From the NCBI RefSeq assembly GCF_041146395.1, contig NC_090989.1, positions 170,791,001 through 170,855,000 of the forward strand: a stretch of DNA of 64,000 nucleotides, written 5' to 3'. The translations under genes were made by a program, and so were the position numbers. Source of the DNA: Eulemur rufifrons. Taxonomy: Eukaryota; Chordata; Mammalia; Primates; Lemuridae. Of this stretch, positions 36,211-51,118 are shown one piece after another (position 1 is the stretch's first letter; every line of letters starts with the position of its first letter). The notes under the pieces are model-generated. The model saw nothing but the letters and a program-made list of their open reading frames with translations. It was not told the origin of the DNA and made no database searches.

Positions 36211-37689
36211 ATACCATCAGTGTAAAACGGGGGAAGAGGGAGGATAAACATGCCTCTCAATTCTCGCATAAGATACATTGTAAGGATGAAAATGCCTGTA
36301 TGTAGATCTTAAGATCATCAAATGAATACACTGAGATAAATTATAATGTAATTATTATGCTCAACTTACACTAATTATAAATTGTACATTTCTGATTAAC
36401 TGGGGAGGGTTTCAAGTAAAAGCTTTAATCAGAAATATCTTTTTTAAAATAATTTGTAATATGTACCCTGACAGTGTTGAATTTTATCTGTGTCCTGTGA
36501 TCAAGGAAAGCAGCCCTGTTCAAAGCATGCCCACCTCGTTTTATGATCCTTTTGTGCAGAGAAAAAAGGCTAACAGCAATGGACCACTGTGCCCTGGAAT
36601 ATTCTAAGGCAAGGCCCACCTCTACCCTTCCTAAATGACTCCCTCGTTTTACAAAACCTCAGATTTTCTCCCTCTCCTTTGAGACTTTCCTCATTAATGA
36701 AAGAAAGTTTTCCCTGTCGCACAAGGGTGAATAAAACTCCCAGTACATCTGACCTTTCATTATAATGGAAACCAGACTGCCCAAGTAGAGCTTAAGGTAA
36801 CTTTGAAACAAGATTAAAAATTACTTGGCCAGCCTCATTAAAACCACCGTTTGAGTTAGGCCCAGAACCCTGACAATTCTTGCAAAGTTTAGTCCAGCTA
36901 ACCCAAAAAACATCTAAATCCAGGTTTAAATTTTGGAAATCTTTTCTTTAAAAGAGAAAGACACAATTCCAACTGGCTCAGCTTATTCAATATATTTGTA
37001 AAACAAATCATTATGGCCCAAGCAAAGACATCTATCTTCAACCCACAGGTTTAAAAAGCTATACATGTCTAGAAATAATATTTAAGCAACTGTTCAAATC
37101 TGTTATGATTTAGCATTGTAAAATCTCTTAGCAGTCATTTAAAAAACAAATTCTATGGGGCATGAAGATGATGCTACAAATACACCATCCATGAATCATG
37201 CAGCTCAATTTTATGTCCCAAAGCACAACGACTGAAGTGAATTAGCCACAGTCTCTTCCAACTGCCCAGTAACCAGTCTAAGGAGGTGACAAGAGCAGAG
37301 AGAAAAAGACATGCAAAGAAAGTGGCTGTCATCAAACATATCACTTCTGTATTCTTCAAACCATTTATCAGTTTCTGAGCCTACTTCCATTGCAGCGATG
37401 ATGATGACATTTGGCTATAAATTTTTATTCACTCAGCTCATTAAAATGCAAGTGTCATGGTCTAGCGCATGTCACATCAGTGACACTCCCAACACCTGCA
37501 TAATATACCTGATGCAAGCTCTATGTCCATCTTTTGTGTCACTAGATTCTAGAATGGTGCTCAACATAGACTAAGCACCCACTAAATATTGTTGAATGAG
37601 TCCTGAAATGTCAACTGCTGTTTCTGCTGTTATTACTCCTCCTTGGCTGGAAATTGCTAAGTTTCTGTTAGGTGCAGACTTCAAAAGAC
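36211..37689. other. 1.5 kb unique DNA
   Basis: No assigned repeat or gene was seen. The frames at 36425-36619, 37174-37359 and 37311-37574 have no domain. A weak old-repeat tail ('tagactaagcacccactaa', 'attgttgaatgagtcc') lies at about 37565-37605. Confidence 0.4.
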
Positions 37690-37696
37690 AAAACAG

Positions 37697-38329
<633 letters not shown>

Positions 38330-38332
38330 CAG

Positions 38333-39655
38333 AATCCACTGACAAATGTACCTTCTGTCTCAATCATCCTTTAGGCTTGTTCAAATTTACAACTTCATTT
38401 TACCAAGACTACAACACCTCAAGAGCAAGCAGAGTGCTTTTTATTCTCTTTTACAAGCCTTAGCACATTACAGTATTCAACAAACAGGTCCAGCATTCAG
38501 CTGAAGTCTGAGACATGCTTCCAGGTTTCTAAGCCCCGAAAGAGGTCAACTTTCTCTCTAAAGTGCAGAGAAACACCACGAGTTATGCACGGGTAGCGTC
38601 CACTTACTGGTAGCGTCTGAACCTAAATCTCTGTTTCTATCTAAATCCCCAAGTTTTTAAACTTTCAGACCTAAGAAAAAAAGTTTCTTGAACTTTTCTA
38701 AGATCCAGTTTTATATTTAAACTAGATCAGGACTAGCAATATTACTGGTTCAAAATTTTTTTTATAGCTTGTCAATTTTAATCAAAAGAAATGAAAAAGC
38801 CACATTCAGTATTAAAGTTAGACAAACAAGTTAGGAGATGAAAGTAGAGCTAGACCGCCCAAGTGGATAACTCAGTACTGGCTGAGATTACCTAGCTTAC
38901 GTTCAGAGACCACTTCTGGAAAGGAAAAGACATTTCTAACAACTTTAGCCAATGGTCTGCGAGCATGAGGCCTCAATGAACCTTTCCTGGTAAGGGTCCT
39001 CGGTGTGGATTTGCATATCCTCCCATGCCCCCAAAAGACTCAAAAACCAGGCTTGTATCGCTGGAGCTGTTGAATGATAAACAAAGAAGGGGCACTGTGA
39101 ATCCATGAATTGAGAACCAATTTAAAAGACTAAACTGTGTTCTGCAGCTTACCCCTTCTGAAAGACACTAAAAGGTGAAAAAAACAAAGAATACAAACCA
39201 AGTACTAAAAATCCCTATGTAAATTAAATTCCATCATTATGCCAAAGACTGCTCAAGGGGGGAAAAAAAAAAAACTAAAATCTTTCCTCTCCCAGAATTT
39301 GCAAATCCCTCTTTAACTGGTAGGAATGGAAATTACAAAATTCCATCCGCCACTGACCTGCAAAAACCACCACTTAAAAGGAAATATTTCCCTAGAGTCA
39401 CACAAAGCCCCAGAAGGAGCAAGCCAACACATGAGAGGGCCTACGCTGGGACAGGCGGAGTGCTGGGATACCTTAAGGAGAGGATGTCAACGAGCACCTG
39501 TTTCACTAAACAAATCAAAGTAACAAAAGAGCAGGAGCTGTCTTAATGCAATTTCCCCCAAGGCCAGTTTCAATCACCGCGCTCTCCTCTCCCAGAGGGT
39601 TCGGTGTGGAGCCAGGCTCTGGGTCTGAGTGGTCTAATAGGGTTACCCCCAGCCC
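38333..39655. other. Unique DNA, no gene seen
   Basis: No repeat was recognised. The frame at 38248-38463 crosses the retrocopy poly-A and is an artefact. The 65-codon frame at 39326-39523 shows no domain. Confidence 0.4.
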
Positions 39656-39659
39656 CGTG

Positions 39660-40125
39660 CAGCCTCTGAGGACTTGCAATGTGGCTCCTGTGGCTGAGGA
39701 ACTGAATTTCTAATTTTATTTCATCTTTGCTGATTTCGATTTAAATTACTCAATGTGATTAATGGAAAACTTTTCATTGTGTTTGGAACCACCCGGAATC
39801 CACTTTTACAACACAATTTTGTTCAATGTAAGTACAGATCAAGTATTTCCAATGAAACCATGGCGTCCTCACTGAGATGTAGTCTAAACATAAAATGCAC
39901 ACTTGATTCAAAGACTTAGCATGCAAAAAAGTCAAATATCTCATAAGTAACTTTTTATATTGACTACCTGTTGAAATAATATTATTTTAAATAAATCCAG
40001 TTGAATAAAGTAGATTATTAAAATTAATCCCACCTTTTCCTTTTTGAAGTAGCGACTTGAAAATATTACATTACAGGCGCTTCACATTATATTTCTACTG
40101 GACATCACAGCTCTAGAGATTCAAA
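39660..40125. mobile_element. Old DNA-transposon-like MER repeat
   Basis: Motifs in order are 'gcaatgtggctcctgtggc', 'tgaggaactgaatttctaat', 'aaaatgcacacttgattcaa', 'gacttagcatgcaaaaaagt', 'attattaaaattaatccc' and 'atttctactggacatcac' followed by 'agctctag'. This matches a familiar long MER repeat whose short form also occurs at 55703-55922. The family name is not assigned. Confidence 0.65.
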
Positions 40126-41014
40126 TCAGCTTAACCCTTCAGTTTTAAAACTCCTTCATCTTTTTTGTGCCTGGACTCTGTATTATTATCTCAGAATAAT
40201 GTTTATAAATGAAAAAAAATAAAATGTGTACAAGTACAAAGGAAATCAATTGCACTGAAATATAGTTACCAAAATATTTGAAAAATAAATTTATAATATA
40301 AATTTTTCTTAATTATGGAGCTGAAGAATAAATAAATAGTGGTGAATCTAAGAACTGCTGTAATTTATAAGTAGCAATAAGCATAAATAAAACTGCAATG
40401 CAATATTAAAATATCTGAGATTCCTGCCGATGACAAAGTCAGAGTATTGCTCATGCCACTGTAGTTTGCTGCCTACATTCATAACTGAAGGAAATGCTCA
40501 AGTTCAGTTAGGGGTTAGTAAAATGTAGATGTAACTTTTCCCCTACTCAAACGTATGGATAGATACCCTGATTTCTGTCCACAAATCTCTTGGGGGGTCC
40601 GTGGACTTTGGGTTAAGAATGTTGTCTTAATATCTGATGAATTTGTATGTCTGTTTGTCAAAGATGACCCTCATCCTTAGGATGTCATTTTACCTTGGCT
40701 TATTCCTGTAAATTTGGTGTTCATGAGTCATAATTCCTGTTTTTGACCACAACCAAACCAATATTATAAGGAAATGCTTGCACTTGTTTTTTTCCGATAC
40801 TTTTGCTCTGCAAAGGGAACAGGAAGAACAGCAAGGCGTGTAAATTTAAAAGAAAAAAAAATCCTAACAACATAGGGGAAAAAAAAACAATTCTTTTGAT
40901 CTAATGATTAATTTGCATGTGTTAGAACATTCAGTAACCAGAAAGACCATAGTGGCACTTCATATAATTGACTGTACAAAGTATTTCCCATTGTTTATTT
41001 TCATTTGCAAATGC
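40126..41014. other. AT-rich unique DNA
   Basis: Strongly AT-rich between 40190 and 40420, with no gene and no assigned repeat. Confidence 0.4.
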
Positions 41015-41215
41015 TTCTATAGCACTTATGTTGCGCAAGTCAAGTACTATTCTAAGTACCTCAAATATTAACTACTTAATCCTCGGCACAACTCTACTGA
41101 GTTGAGTACTACTAGTATTATTCCCCTTTTACAGATGAGACAACTGAGGCTCCCAGAGAGGTTAAGTAACTTGCCCACGGTCACACAACTGAGATTCCAA
41201 CAGAGACCAGCTGCC
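41015..41215 (-). repeat. MIR SINE, antisense
   Basis: A well-preserved reversed MIR: 'aactacttaatcctcggcac', 'tattccccttttacagatg', 'agacaactgaggctcccag', 'gttaagtaacttgcccacgg' and 'cacacaactgagattcc'. Confidence 0.9.
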
Positions 41216-42230
41216 TATGGTGTTTTCAAGGAGAGGGCAATACCAAACAAAAACAGAGAACCTCAAGCCTCTGCTCATTATGGCGAGCAAAGGTTATCAC
41301 CCTGTTCCTGCTTCCAAATCACTCGCTGAAAAATTAAAACTGGATGAGGTAAGCAAGGCTGGCCTATTCATAGGCAGGTTTCCAAATTAAGCCGAATGCC
41401 TTGCTTTGGGAGGGAAAATAAAGCTCCTCAGTATCTCAGGGCAGCTAATGCTGGCTCTGGCATTTTTTCCACTCTTATCTAAAATATGCTACAGGAGAAT
41501 CTCGGCCCAGTGATAAGCCAAGTTTCGACTTCACCACACCAGCTTAAGAGAGATTACACACATACTTCGGATTTAACCAGCAAGAGAAGGACACAGAAAC
41601 CTTGGTCCCTCCGGAGTCCAGGCACTGTTGACACTGTTGCCAGGGCCGGGCAAACTCCACCAGTGTCAAGAGCTCAGCAGTGAGGTTTGTTCCTCAGGGA
41701 AACCAGCCCTACAGGTGTATCCAGGGAGGCAGGTACACAAGGCCACATTCTTTCCTCCACCGAACAAATGAAGGTTTGTCTCCCTGCAGAGCTGGGCTCC
41801 CAGGTCCAGATTAGCCTCTCAAAGACAATAGCCTCAACACAGAAACATTTAGTTTGCTGCCACTCCGTAGCACCGGAAGTAAAATGGTTTTCAAACGCTA
41901 ACCACTAAAATTGAGAAGCAAATATTGTTACAATAACATTTATCTAAGAAGACAATGCTCGTTAAGGTAGAATTTAACCCCAGTGAGAATCTTTAGGACA
42001 CATACAACTTAATAAATGCGTGTGGCTCTGAAAACCTAGGGCTACCTCTTAAAAGTTCTCTTGGACTTATTTAAAAGCTTCATCCTGGCTGTGTGAACCG
42101 GCATTCTCTTTCTGAAATGATAGAGTCCCAGTGGTAGCTCTAATATGAAATAAAATGACTTCATTTCCTCCAGAGACATACTTTTCCCTCAACCCCCACA
42201 GACCAGCACTCAAATACACAAGACTGCAAT

Positions 42231-42240
42231 ACCAGGGGGC
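42231..42240 (+). promoter_or_regulatory. CTCF-like core motif
   Basis: The 10-mer ACCAGGGGGC matches the invariant centre of the CTCF site. The bases to either side (AAT before, AAAAAG after) are a poorer match to the full motif. It is in non-repeat DNA. Chance occurrence is possible. Confidence 0.25.
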
Positions 42241-42445
42241 AAAAAGTCAGGCCTATTAGGCCTCGATCGTTCTCAGATTAACAACCTTGGGGGAATAATC
42301 CTATAAGAAAATATTTTCGAGATTTCGGGTAATAACATTTCTGCGCCAGATGAAATTTGTTAGAGTTTGCACTTTTGTTTCTAAAAACCTCTGAAGTCAT
42401 TCGTTTCCCACAGTTTTTCTCAGAAGCTACTTTGTGGGAAAGAAA

Positions 42446-42520
42446 GCCGGGTCCTAGGCAGGAAGCCAGCGAGAACCGGGCTGCTCTGAGAGCCAGCCAG
42501 CCCCCGCCACGCCGCGGCTA
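42446..42520. promoter_or_regulatory. Small CpG cluster
   Basis: About seven CpGs fall within 75 bases, including 'ccacgccgcggc' with its SacII-type palindrome, in a region otherwise almost free of CpG. It is too short for a CpG island. It may be an enhancer or minor promoter kept unmethylated, or simply GC-rich by chance. Confidence 0.25.
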
Positions 42521-42764
42521 AGTGGGCAGCTCTTGCCAAGGTGGTTAATTTTTCACCTGGGGAGAGCTACAGGTACTGACGTGGAAAACGTCTGTGATAA
42601 GGAGTATCAAGGAACAAGCAGGATGCACAGACAGTGGATTGCACAACCCCAGGCTTGGGGCTTCAAACCACATAGGCAGTTAGACCCTGAAACAGTTATC
42701 TCTAGAGAGAAGGCTGAGGGGTGGGGTGTGCTGTGAGGAGGGACAGTGAGCAAATGGCAGTGCT

Positions 42765-42960
42765 GTCACAGAGGACACAGACTCTGGACCAAACCGCCTT
42801 GTATTCAAATCTCAGCTCTGCCACTTGTCACCAGAGGAATCTCAGTTCACTAAGCATTCTCTGCCTCGGTTTCTTTACCTATAAAGTAGAGCCTCCAACC
42901 CACAGGGATGTTGTGAGGATTAAAAGAATTGATCTATGCCCGGCACTGAGTGCTAAGTGA
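42765..42960 (+). repeat. MIR SINE, sense
   Basis: Nearly full length: 'gacacagactctggaccaaa', 'tctcagctctgccacttgtc', 'gcctcggtttctttacctat', 'gggatgttgtgaggattaaa' and 'cccggcactgagtgctaag'. Confidence 0.9.
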
Positions 42961-42984
42961 GGCAGGTGTGGTGATCTTTGCAAT

Positions 42985-43165
42985 TCTCACATTTGTCGTT
43001 CTCAGTTCTCACAACAAATGTGATCCTTGTCTCCGCTGAGAGATGAAAGAATTGAGAGTTAGAGAAATTAAGGAACTTGCCCTAAATCATGCAGTTAATA
43101 AGAGACTACCTGGAGGGAGCCATTCCTGTCCTGTGAATTCAGAGCCCAGCAATCTTAACCTCTCT
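42985..43165 (-). repeat. MIR SINE, antisense
   Basis: Reversed MIR: 'cagttctcacaacaaatgtg', 'gaaattaaggaacttgccc', 'aaatcatgcagttaataaga' and 'gcccagcaatcttaacc'. It lies head-to-tail inverted beside the preceding MIR. Confidence 0.75.
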
Positions 43166-44200
43166 CTTACCTGGCTTTTCTTTCCTTATTCTCTGAAAGA
43201 CAGAGACAGAGAGACACAAAGAGACAGAGAGAGACAGAGAGGGAGGGAGGTATCAGGGGAGGGTGAAAGAGAGATGGCAGGAAGCAAAAGTGAAGAAAAC
43301 GTACTAGGGACATAATTTTTTTTAGCTATTAAAAAATAACCTTAACTAATTACAAATGATATTCCACCAGGTCAAACTCTGGGCGCCCTTCTGGCCTGGC
43401 CCTCAATTCTAGCTGGGTCTCACTAGGCAGGGCAAATGAAGTGGAGGGAAGGCACGAAATAATCCACCTGAAACGAAGCTCAGCTGTCTTTGAAGACTCT
43501 GCTTGAAGGCTCAGGAGTGGCGGCATGATAAATGTGGGTGCGAGGGAAGAAAATGCAAACCCATTTAACTTTCTGCCACGTTTTCCTCCTTGAAATGCTT
43601 CACAATTTCCCTCAAAGAAAAATTTATCTTTTGGTTCTTATTTTCCTTTATACCACTTTTTCATTTCTGGAATTGCTACGGTTCTCTTTCAAATATCAGG
43701 ACGGCAACCACCGATTACAATGCCACCCTGGGTCCCCGTGCAATTGTAGAGAGGGAAGAACAGCAACACTGGGGCTGCCAGTCACAATATTTACCCACAC
43801 TGGAGTGTTTTGTTTGTTTTCAGTGGAGGATGCAGAGAGTTGACAAAGGAAAAACAAAACTCCTCTGTGTCAAAACACAAGCTGAAGATGATTTCCTTCT
43901 CCGCTGCCCTTGTGTCAAACGCACACAAATCCAGAGCAGCCCTGGGCCCAGGAGTGTTTATGGTTGCGCTGAACCATAAACATGCCATCCTTCAAAACAT
44001 ACTGAGACACCCGCACATCAAACAAACAAGGTAGTTCCAGTAAAGGATATATTGGCTTTTGACGTCTAATGCTCTGAGTGAAAATAACTTTGTTTCCCCT
44101 AAAAATAGATAAACTAAAATAAATACAGGAGTGTTCCAAAGCAATGCAGCCAGACATTTCTTCCTGTGACTCAGAGTGACCTCATAATTTTTTTTTTATA
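43166..44200. other. Unique DNA with GA-rich tract
   Basis: A GA-rich low-complexity tract lies at 43194-43280 (AGACAGAGAG-type). Overlapping plus-strand frames of 103 and 129 codons (43532-43979) show no recognisable domain; the second carries a hydrophobic, phenylalanine-rich N-terminal part. No splice or promoter context supports a gene. Confidence 0.4.
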
Positions 44201-44204
44201 ATGA

Positions 44205-44365
44205 CTATGGGCCAGGAACTAAGTGCTTTTTGGTGGAATGACTGATACGCTCTTCATACCAACTCTATGAGGAATTTAAAATAATTCCCATTTTGCAGAT
44301 GAGGAGGCTGAGGCTCAGAGAAGTTGCATAACTGCATAAGTTTGCATAGTTTGTCACTGGCATAC
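44205..44365 (-). repeat. MIR SINE, antisense
   Basis: Reversed MIR: 'gggccaggaactaagtgc', 'ataattcccattttgcagat', 'gaggaggctgaggctcag' and 'gcatagtttgtcactggc'. Confidence 0.85.
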
Positions 44366-44554
44366 GTTAGATTCTGGAGGTCAAGTTGTAAGAAGACAGC
44401 CTCACATTCAGTTAAGGCCTCAAATGGTCACCCAGGGGCCCTTCAACCAGGGTTTAAGCTAAACTCACTCAGCGTTTCCGGGCTCCAAATCTCAGACTCA
44501 TTTCTTTTCAACAAAACACATCAATTTGTAAAATTAAATGTAGGCATGTTTTTA

Positions 44555-45125
44555 GATGGCCAAAATTAAAATACCGTCAATATCAAGTGCTGGCAAGGAT
44601 GTTAAGTAATGGAAACTCATAGACTGCTGATAGGAATGTAAACTGGAATAATATTAGAACACTGTTTGGAATTAGATAAATGCACAGTTTATGATCCAAT
44701 ACTACAATTCCACTTCGGGGCATATCCCAAAGAAATAAAAGTACATGTGTACTAGAAGACATGTATGGCCATAATCACAGTAACATTATTCACATCAGTC
44801 TCAAACTACAAGTAACACAAATATCATCAAAAGTAGAACGCATGCGTAAATACAGATATATGCATGCTATGATGCTATACAGCAATCAAAATGAACGAAC
44901 TATGGCTTCATGCAACATGGACAAACCACAACATAATGCTGAGAAAATGAAGGCCGGCATAAAATAATTCATAGTGAGTGAATTCATTTATGCAAAGTTC
45001 CAAAACAAGCAAAATTCATGAGTGGGGACAGAGGTCAGGAAGATGGTTATCTTTGGGAGAACAGAGTGAGCCCAAGAGGGGACTTCTTGGTCGCTACAAT
45101 GTCCTAGTTCTAAATTGAGCTGGTG
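44555..45125 (+). mobile_element. Old L1 3' fragment, sense
   Basis: The order matches L1M 3' sequence: 'aagtgctggcaaggatg', 'catagactgctgataggaat', 'cacttcggggcatatccc', 'catgcaacatggacaaacc' and 'ggacagaggtcaggaagatgg'. It is heavily mutated, with ORF2 lost. Confidence 0.8.
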
Positions 45126-45945
45126 TTAGCCAGGTGGGTTGACTTTGGGATAACTCTTCCACTGTGATTTATGTTTCTCTATCAGATGACCTTCCTTTTC
45201 CCTCTCTCAAAAAAAAACAAGTAAGGATATTCATAAAACCCTGAGGTCTAAACCAAGTTTTTGAGACATGCACAGGAAAAAACAGGTACAATACAAGACA
45301 TCCTAAACTTAGCTCAATATTAACATGCAGGAACAACTCTAGGGAAAAATCGCTTCGGCCTCCAAAGTTCAACTCAGCAGCACGTTAAACTATGTTTACA
45401 TTCAATAAAGTCCTGCTTATTGTGTCATCAAAGAGACACACACACAATCCATCTCCAGAAGAGACTTAGATGCACAGTGCCTAGAGTTTATGGCAATGAA
45501 AAGTCATTTAGTGTCTTGACACAAAATAGCCTGACACTGGGTAAAAACTGAGCATTCTCTGCAATGGCTACTAAGAGAAGCAGGGGTTAGTCTGGTCTTC
45601 AATGTCCTTACCCACGTGGTACACTTACTTCCAACAGTCATACAGAAGATGACAGAGTTCTGGGTAATACAGCCCACATATCTGAAGTAAAGAGCTGATG
45701 CCCATGATCCCAGTGAGCAAAAATACACATTTTATCCCTTGGCTACTGTAGAAAGAATTCTAGTGCTTTGCACAACTGCCAAAGCCAAAGCACAAATACG
45801 TTTCAATCTCTCTGGAAGTCCCTGAGGGGCCATGGTAGCTCCAAAAGATACAAATCCTGGGTCTCTGAACTAGCTTAGCCTGCTCTGCCAACACCCTTAT
45901 TTGGTTAAATTTTAAAAATATCTCAGACTCACCTGAAGCTTATGG
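45126..45945. other. Unique DNA, no gene seen
   Basis: No assigned repeat was seen. Minus-strand frames at 45169-45372 and 45504-45728 have no domain. Confidence 0.4.
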
Positions 45946-45949
45946 TGTT

Positions 45950-46190
45950 CAAACTTTCCCTGATCTCCCCTCCCTCTGTGTTGGGTCCCTACCTCTTCTA
46001 TTCCCTTAGACCATCGTTCCTTTCCTACTGGCCCTTTATTCAAGTGGTCATACCCATATCTGCACAGTTATTTGATTTAGCATAAAGAACATCACCTTTC
46101 TGCCCATCATTGATTCCCCAGGGCAAGGCACAATGTCTGTGTGCAGTAGGTGCTTAACAAAGTCTTAATGGAAAAATGAATAAATTCTCT
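45950..46190 (+). repeat. L2 LINE 3' end, sense
   Basis: It begins 'actttccctgatctcccc' and ends with the L2 tail: 'cagggcaaggcacaatgtc', 'gtgcagtaggtgcttaac', 'aatggaaaaatgaataaatt'. Confidence 0.75.
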
Positions 46191-46810
46191 TTTAATACCA
46201 ACAACAACAACAGAGACAAGCATCTTTCTGTTCAAACCAATGACTACAGCCCTATACGTTTCAGGAGTGATCTAAGCTCGCCCCAGAGGGGTTTTTAGCC
46301 AGTCAAACTGATTTGCCTTTGAGCCTGGATTCCTCATGTGGAAAAGCTCCCAGAAAGGCTTGACTAGATAAGGAAAAAGTGATGTCTAGACAATTCTGCT
46401 TTAGCCTTCCACTGGGAAAACCTCCAGCTATTTCACTGAACCTCATATAACCAAGTCATAGTTCATATTTCACAGATTCCTCACCAGGGTTTTGACATCC
46501 TGGGAGAAGAGAGCTGGGGGAAGGGTGGGCAGACATCCGTCTATAGAGTGGTTTCTGACCAACCAGTAAGTACAAACAATTCCAAGAAGACTGGGTTGTC
46601 ACTGGTGCCTGTGATCACCAAACAAAAGGGAGATCTCTCCACTGGAAGGACATCAAAGGGCGGCGGGTGTAATTTAATTACAATATTTTATTCTAAAATG
46701 AGAGAGGAGAAAAATCATTCAAATTTGAAGCTGGAATTATAAATCTCATTGTCCACACAAATATACACAAGATTTCCCTTGAGCAGAACTGGCAAGAATC
46801 CCAGCAGAAC
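46191..46810. other. Unique DNA, no gene seen
   Basis: A short (CAA)n run lies at 46199-46211. No gene or assigned repeat was seen. Confidence 0.4.
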
Positions 46811-46811
46811 T

Positions 46812-48505
<1,694 letters not shown>

Positions 48506-48538
<33 letters not shown>
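48506..48538 (+). repeat. (CA)n microsatellite
   Basis: About 16 CA dinucleotides are followed by a decayed 'catacacatgcatgcacgc' stretch. Confidence 0.95.
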
Positions 48539-48540
<2 letters not shown>

Positions 48541-48607
48541 TACACATGCATGCACGCACAATGAAAGTACTTTCCAACTCAGTTATTTAGGAACATGAAC
48601 TTGGTTA

Positions 48608-48957
<350 letters not shown>

Positions 48958-48967
48958 GTCCACTAGA

Positions 48968-50815
48968 AAAATCATGTTACAATGGGGAGAGAAATTAGGT
49001 TTCATCTCATAAACAGAGAAAAAAGTTAGAAAAATATCAGTTTTTAGAAGACATTGTGTATAAAATAATGAAGTAATTTGTTCAAAAAGTTCTGTTATTA
49101 AAATAATGACAACCTAAAGTAGGATGGGTGGTTCCTAACTTTTAGATAATAATTCTTTACAATTTTAAAAGAGCCCTAGGCCAACCCCTTTTACTTAAAT
49201 CTCAGAATTCTAAAAAAGAGGAGGGAAATTCCATAAGGACGGAGAGCTTTATTTGTTTCATACATCTATTCATCTCAAGATCTGGCACAATGCCAGGGAC
49301 AGAGTAAGTACTTAATAAAATTTGTTGACCGAAGGTCACCATTTTCATAGGTTAGACAAATGCAGGTCGTAACACTGAAAAAACTTGTCCTAAACCACAG
49401 GGCTGGCAGGTAGCTAAGCCAGGCTCCCAGTGAAGGGCACTGAGTCACATTCCTGAGTCCTGCCCTGCAACCACTCTGTGAGTCTGGTCCTTCTAATATT
49501 ATTTTTAAGAGTGTTGACATCAATCTTCATGGCATCACATCTTTCCAAGGAAGCTATGAGCCACCATCCTGCAGAGTGAGAAAGAAACACAGTTTTAACC
49601 CATTAAACACAGCAACTGCCCTGCCCTGTCCTTCCCTGTCCTGCCACTGTCTCACTCACAGTGACGTCTGCCCCAGGCATTACCTTAGTGTCAGGGATCC
49701 ACAGGGGAACCGAAAATGATCAGGACTCGAGAAGCCAAACCGCTGACTTGCTGAGGTCTTTTAGCCCCTAACTGTGGGAGGAAGTCACCTCCCTAGTGAT
49801 GTCAAAATCAGACCCTACAAGGAAGTTCACATGAAATCACCTTGATATTCCAAACAGGGGCTATATCCCTGGGTCAGAGAGTGAATCAAAGAAAGAGAAC
49901 TCTTCATAGAGCGGGGGCATGAGTCACCAGTTCCTTCCTTACAGAGATGAAAAGAAAGGAATATTCTTTTATATAACTTAAAAAAAAATCTCAATCTCAA
50001 CCAATCTCTCTCTCCCCTCTCCCTCTCTCATTTGCTCCCATTCTCTGGGCTCCATGAATTGTTAACAAGCTCTTACCAGTGAGTATCTGGTTCTTTTTCC
50101 AAAGTGGGGCTCCTGCCCTTACCCTTACCTTCCTCTCCTTTCCAAACTTCAAGTTTTTGATGCTAACTCTACTCAGACAGATTTTTTGAGCAGCTGCTCA
50201 CCTTTATCTCCCTGAACAGACTCTCTAAGCATCATGCAAATCCTCAGGCTTATTCAGGATTTACTTTTAGGGGATTCCCTGAGGATGCCCCTTTTTGATG
50301 TACCTTAGCCTTATTATGAAGCCACCCCCAAGTCCAACAGATACACAGTACCCATTTTGTGGATGTCCAAGCCACACAAGAAATGGGAAGAATTTCAGTG
50401 AGAAACTTTTTTGGAAACCATATGCATCTGACTCACTCACTTCTGGGTGCTGATGATACCAAGGACTACTGCGGAAAGACAAGCAAGCTCACCCAAAGCC
50501 CCAAGGCATAATTCGCCTTGCTCTAAAACCTTCCAAAGAGGCCAGAGTCTACTGCATATATTTTTCTTAGCCAAGAAACAGATGCAGAGTGCAAATGATT
50601 TTCCACTGAGTACCTCCAAAACAGATGCAATTATTCAGTAAATGTTCCCTCTGCCCAGAGCATCCACTGTCAGTGGAGACCAGACATACAAACTCTGAGG
50701 ATCATTTAGCTCAGTGTTCCAAAAAAAACTCCCACCATGTGTACGCTAGCACATGGGTACCACTTCTACTATTCTACCTTAGCGTTTTTTGAAACCACTT
50801 CCTTCCTTCTCTCCC
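48968..50815. other. Mostly unique DNA, L2/MIR scraps
   Basis: An L2-like tail is visible at about 49240-49335 ('gccagggacagagtaagtac', 'aataaaatttgttgacc'). A reversed MIR scrap follows at about 49340-49460. A CT-rich patch lies at 50003-50030. No gene was recognised. Confidence 0.4.
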
Positions 50816-50819
50816 TCTG

Positions 50820-51118
50820 TCTCTCTCTCTCTTTTCTTTCAAGGCAGGGTCTCTCTCCATTGCCCAGGCCAGAGTATGATGGCATGATCATCGCTCACTG
50901 CAACCTCAAACTCCTGGGCCCAAGCAATCCTCCTGCCTCAGCCTCCTGAGTAGCTGAGACTAAAGGCTCATGCCACCAAGCCCAGCTAATTTTTCTATTT
51001 TTGGTAAAGATGGGGTCTTACTCTTGTTCAAGCTGGTCTCAAACTCCTGGCCTCAAGCAATCCTCCTACCTCAGCCTCCCAAAGTGCTAGGATTATAGGC
51101 GTGAGCCATTATGCCCAG
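50820..51118 (-). mobile_element. Alu, antisense, CT-rich tail
   Basis: The Alu body runs 'ggcagggtctctctccattg' to 'ataggcgtgagccattatgc'. The former poly-T has decayed into a (TC)n-like tract at 50815-50838. It has no expanded linker and is an older copy. Confidence 0.92.

Larger units (their letters stand above)
41216..42762. other. Unique DNA with CpG cluster
   Basis: No gene is recognised. Short frames of 65-75 codons have no domain. A CTCF-like core lies at 42231-42240 and a small CpG-rich patch at 42446-42520. Confidence 0.4.

Noticed and set aside
42590..42690. Peptide similarity to 830-950 ('QWIAQP' in both frames)
   Set aside because: The shared nucleotide stretch is under about 20 bases with mismatches and is not collinear beyond that. 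It is probably chance.
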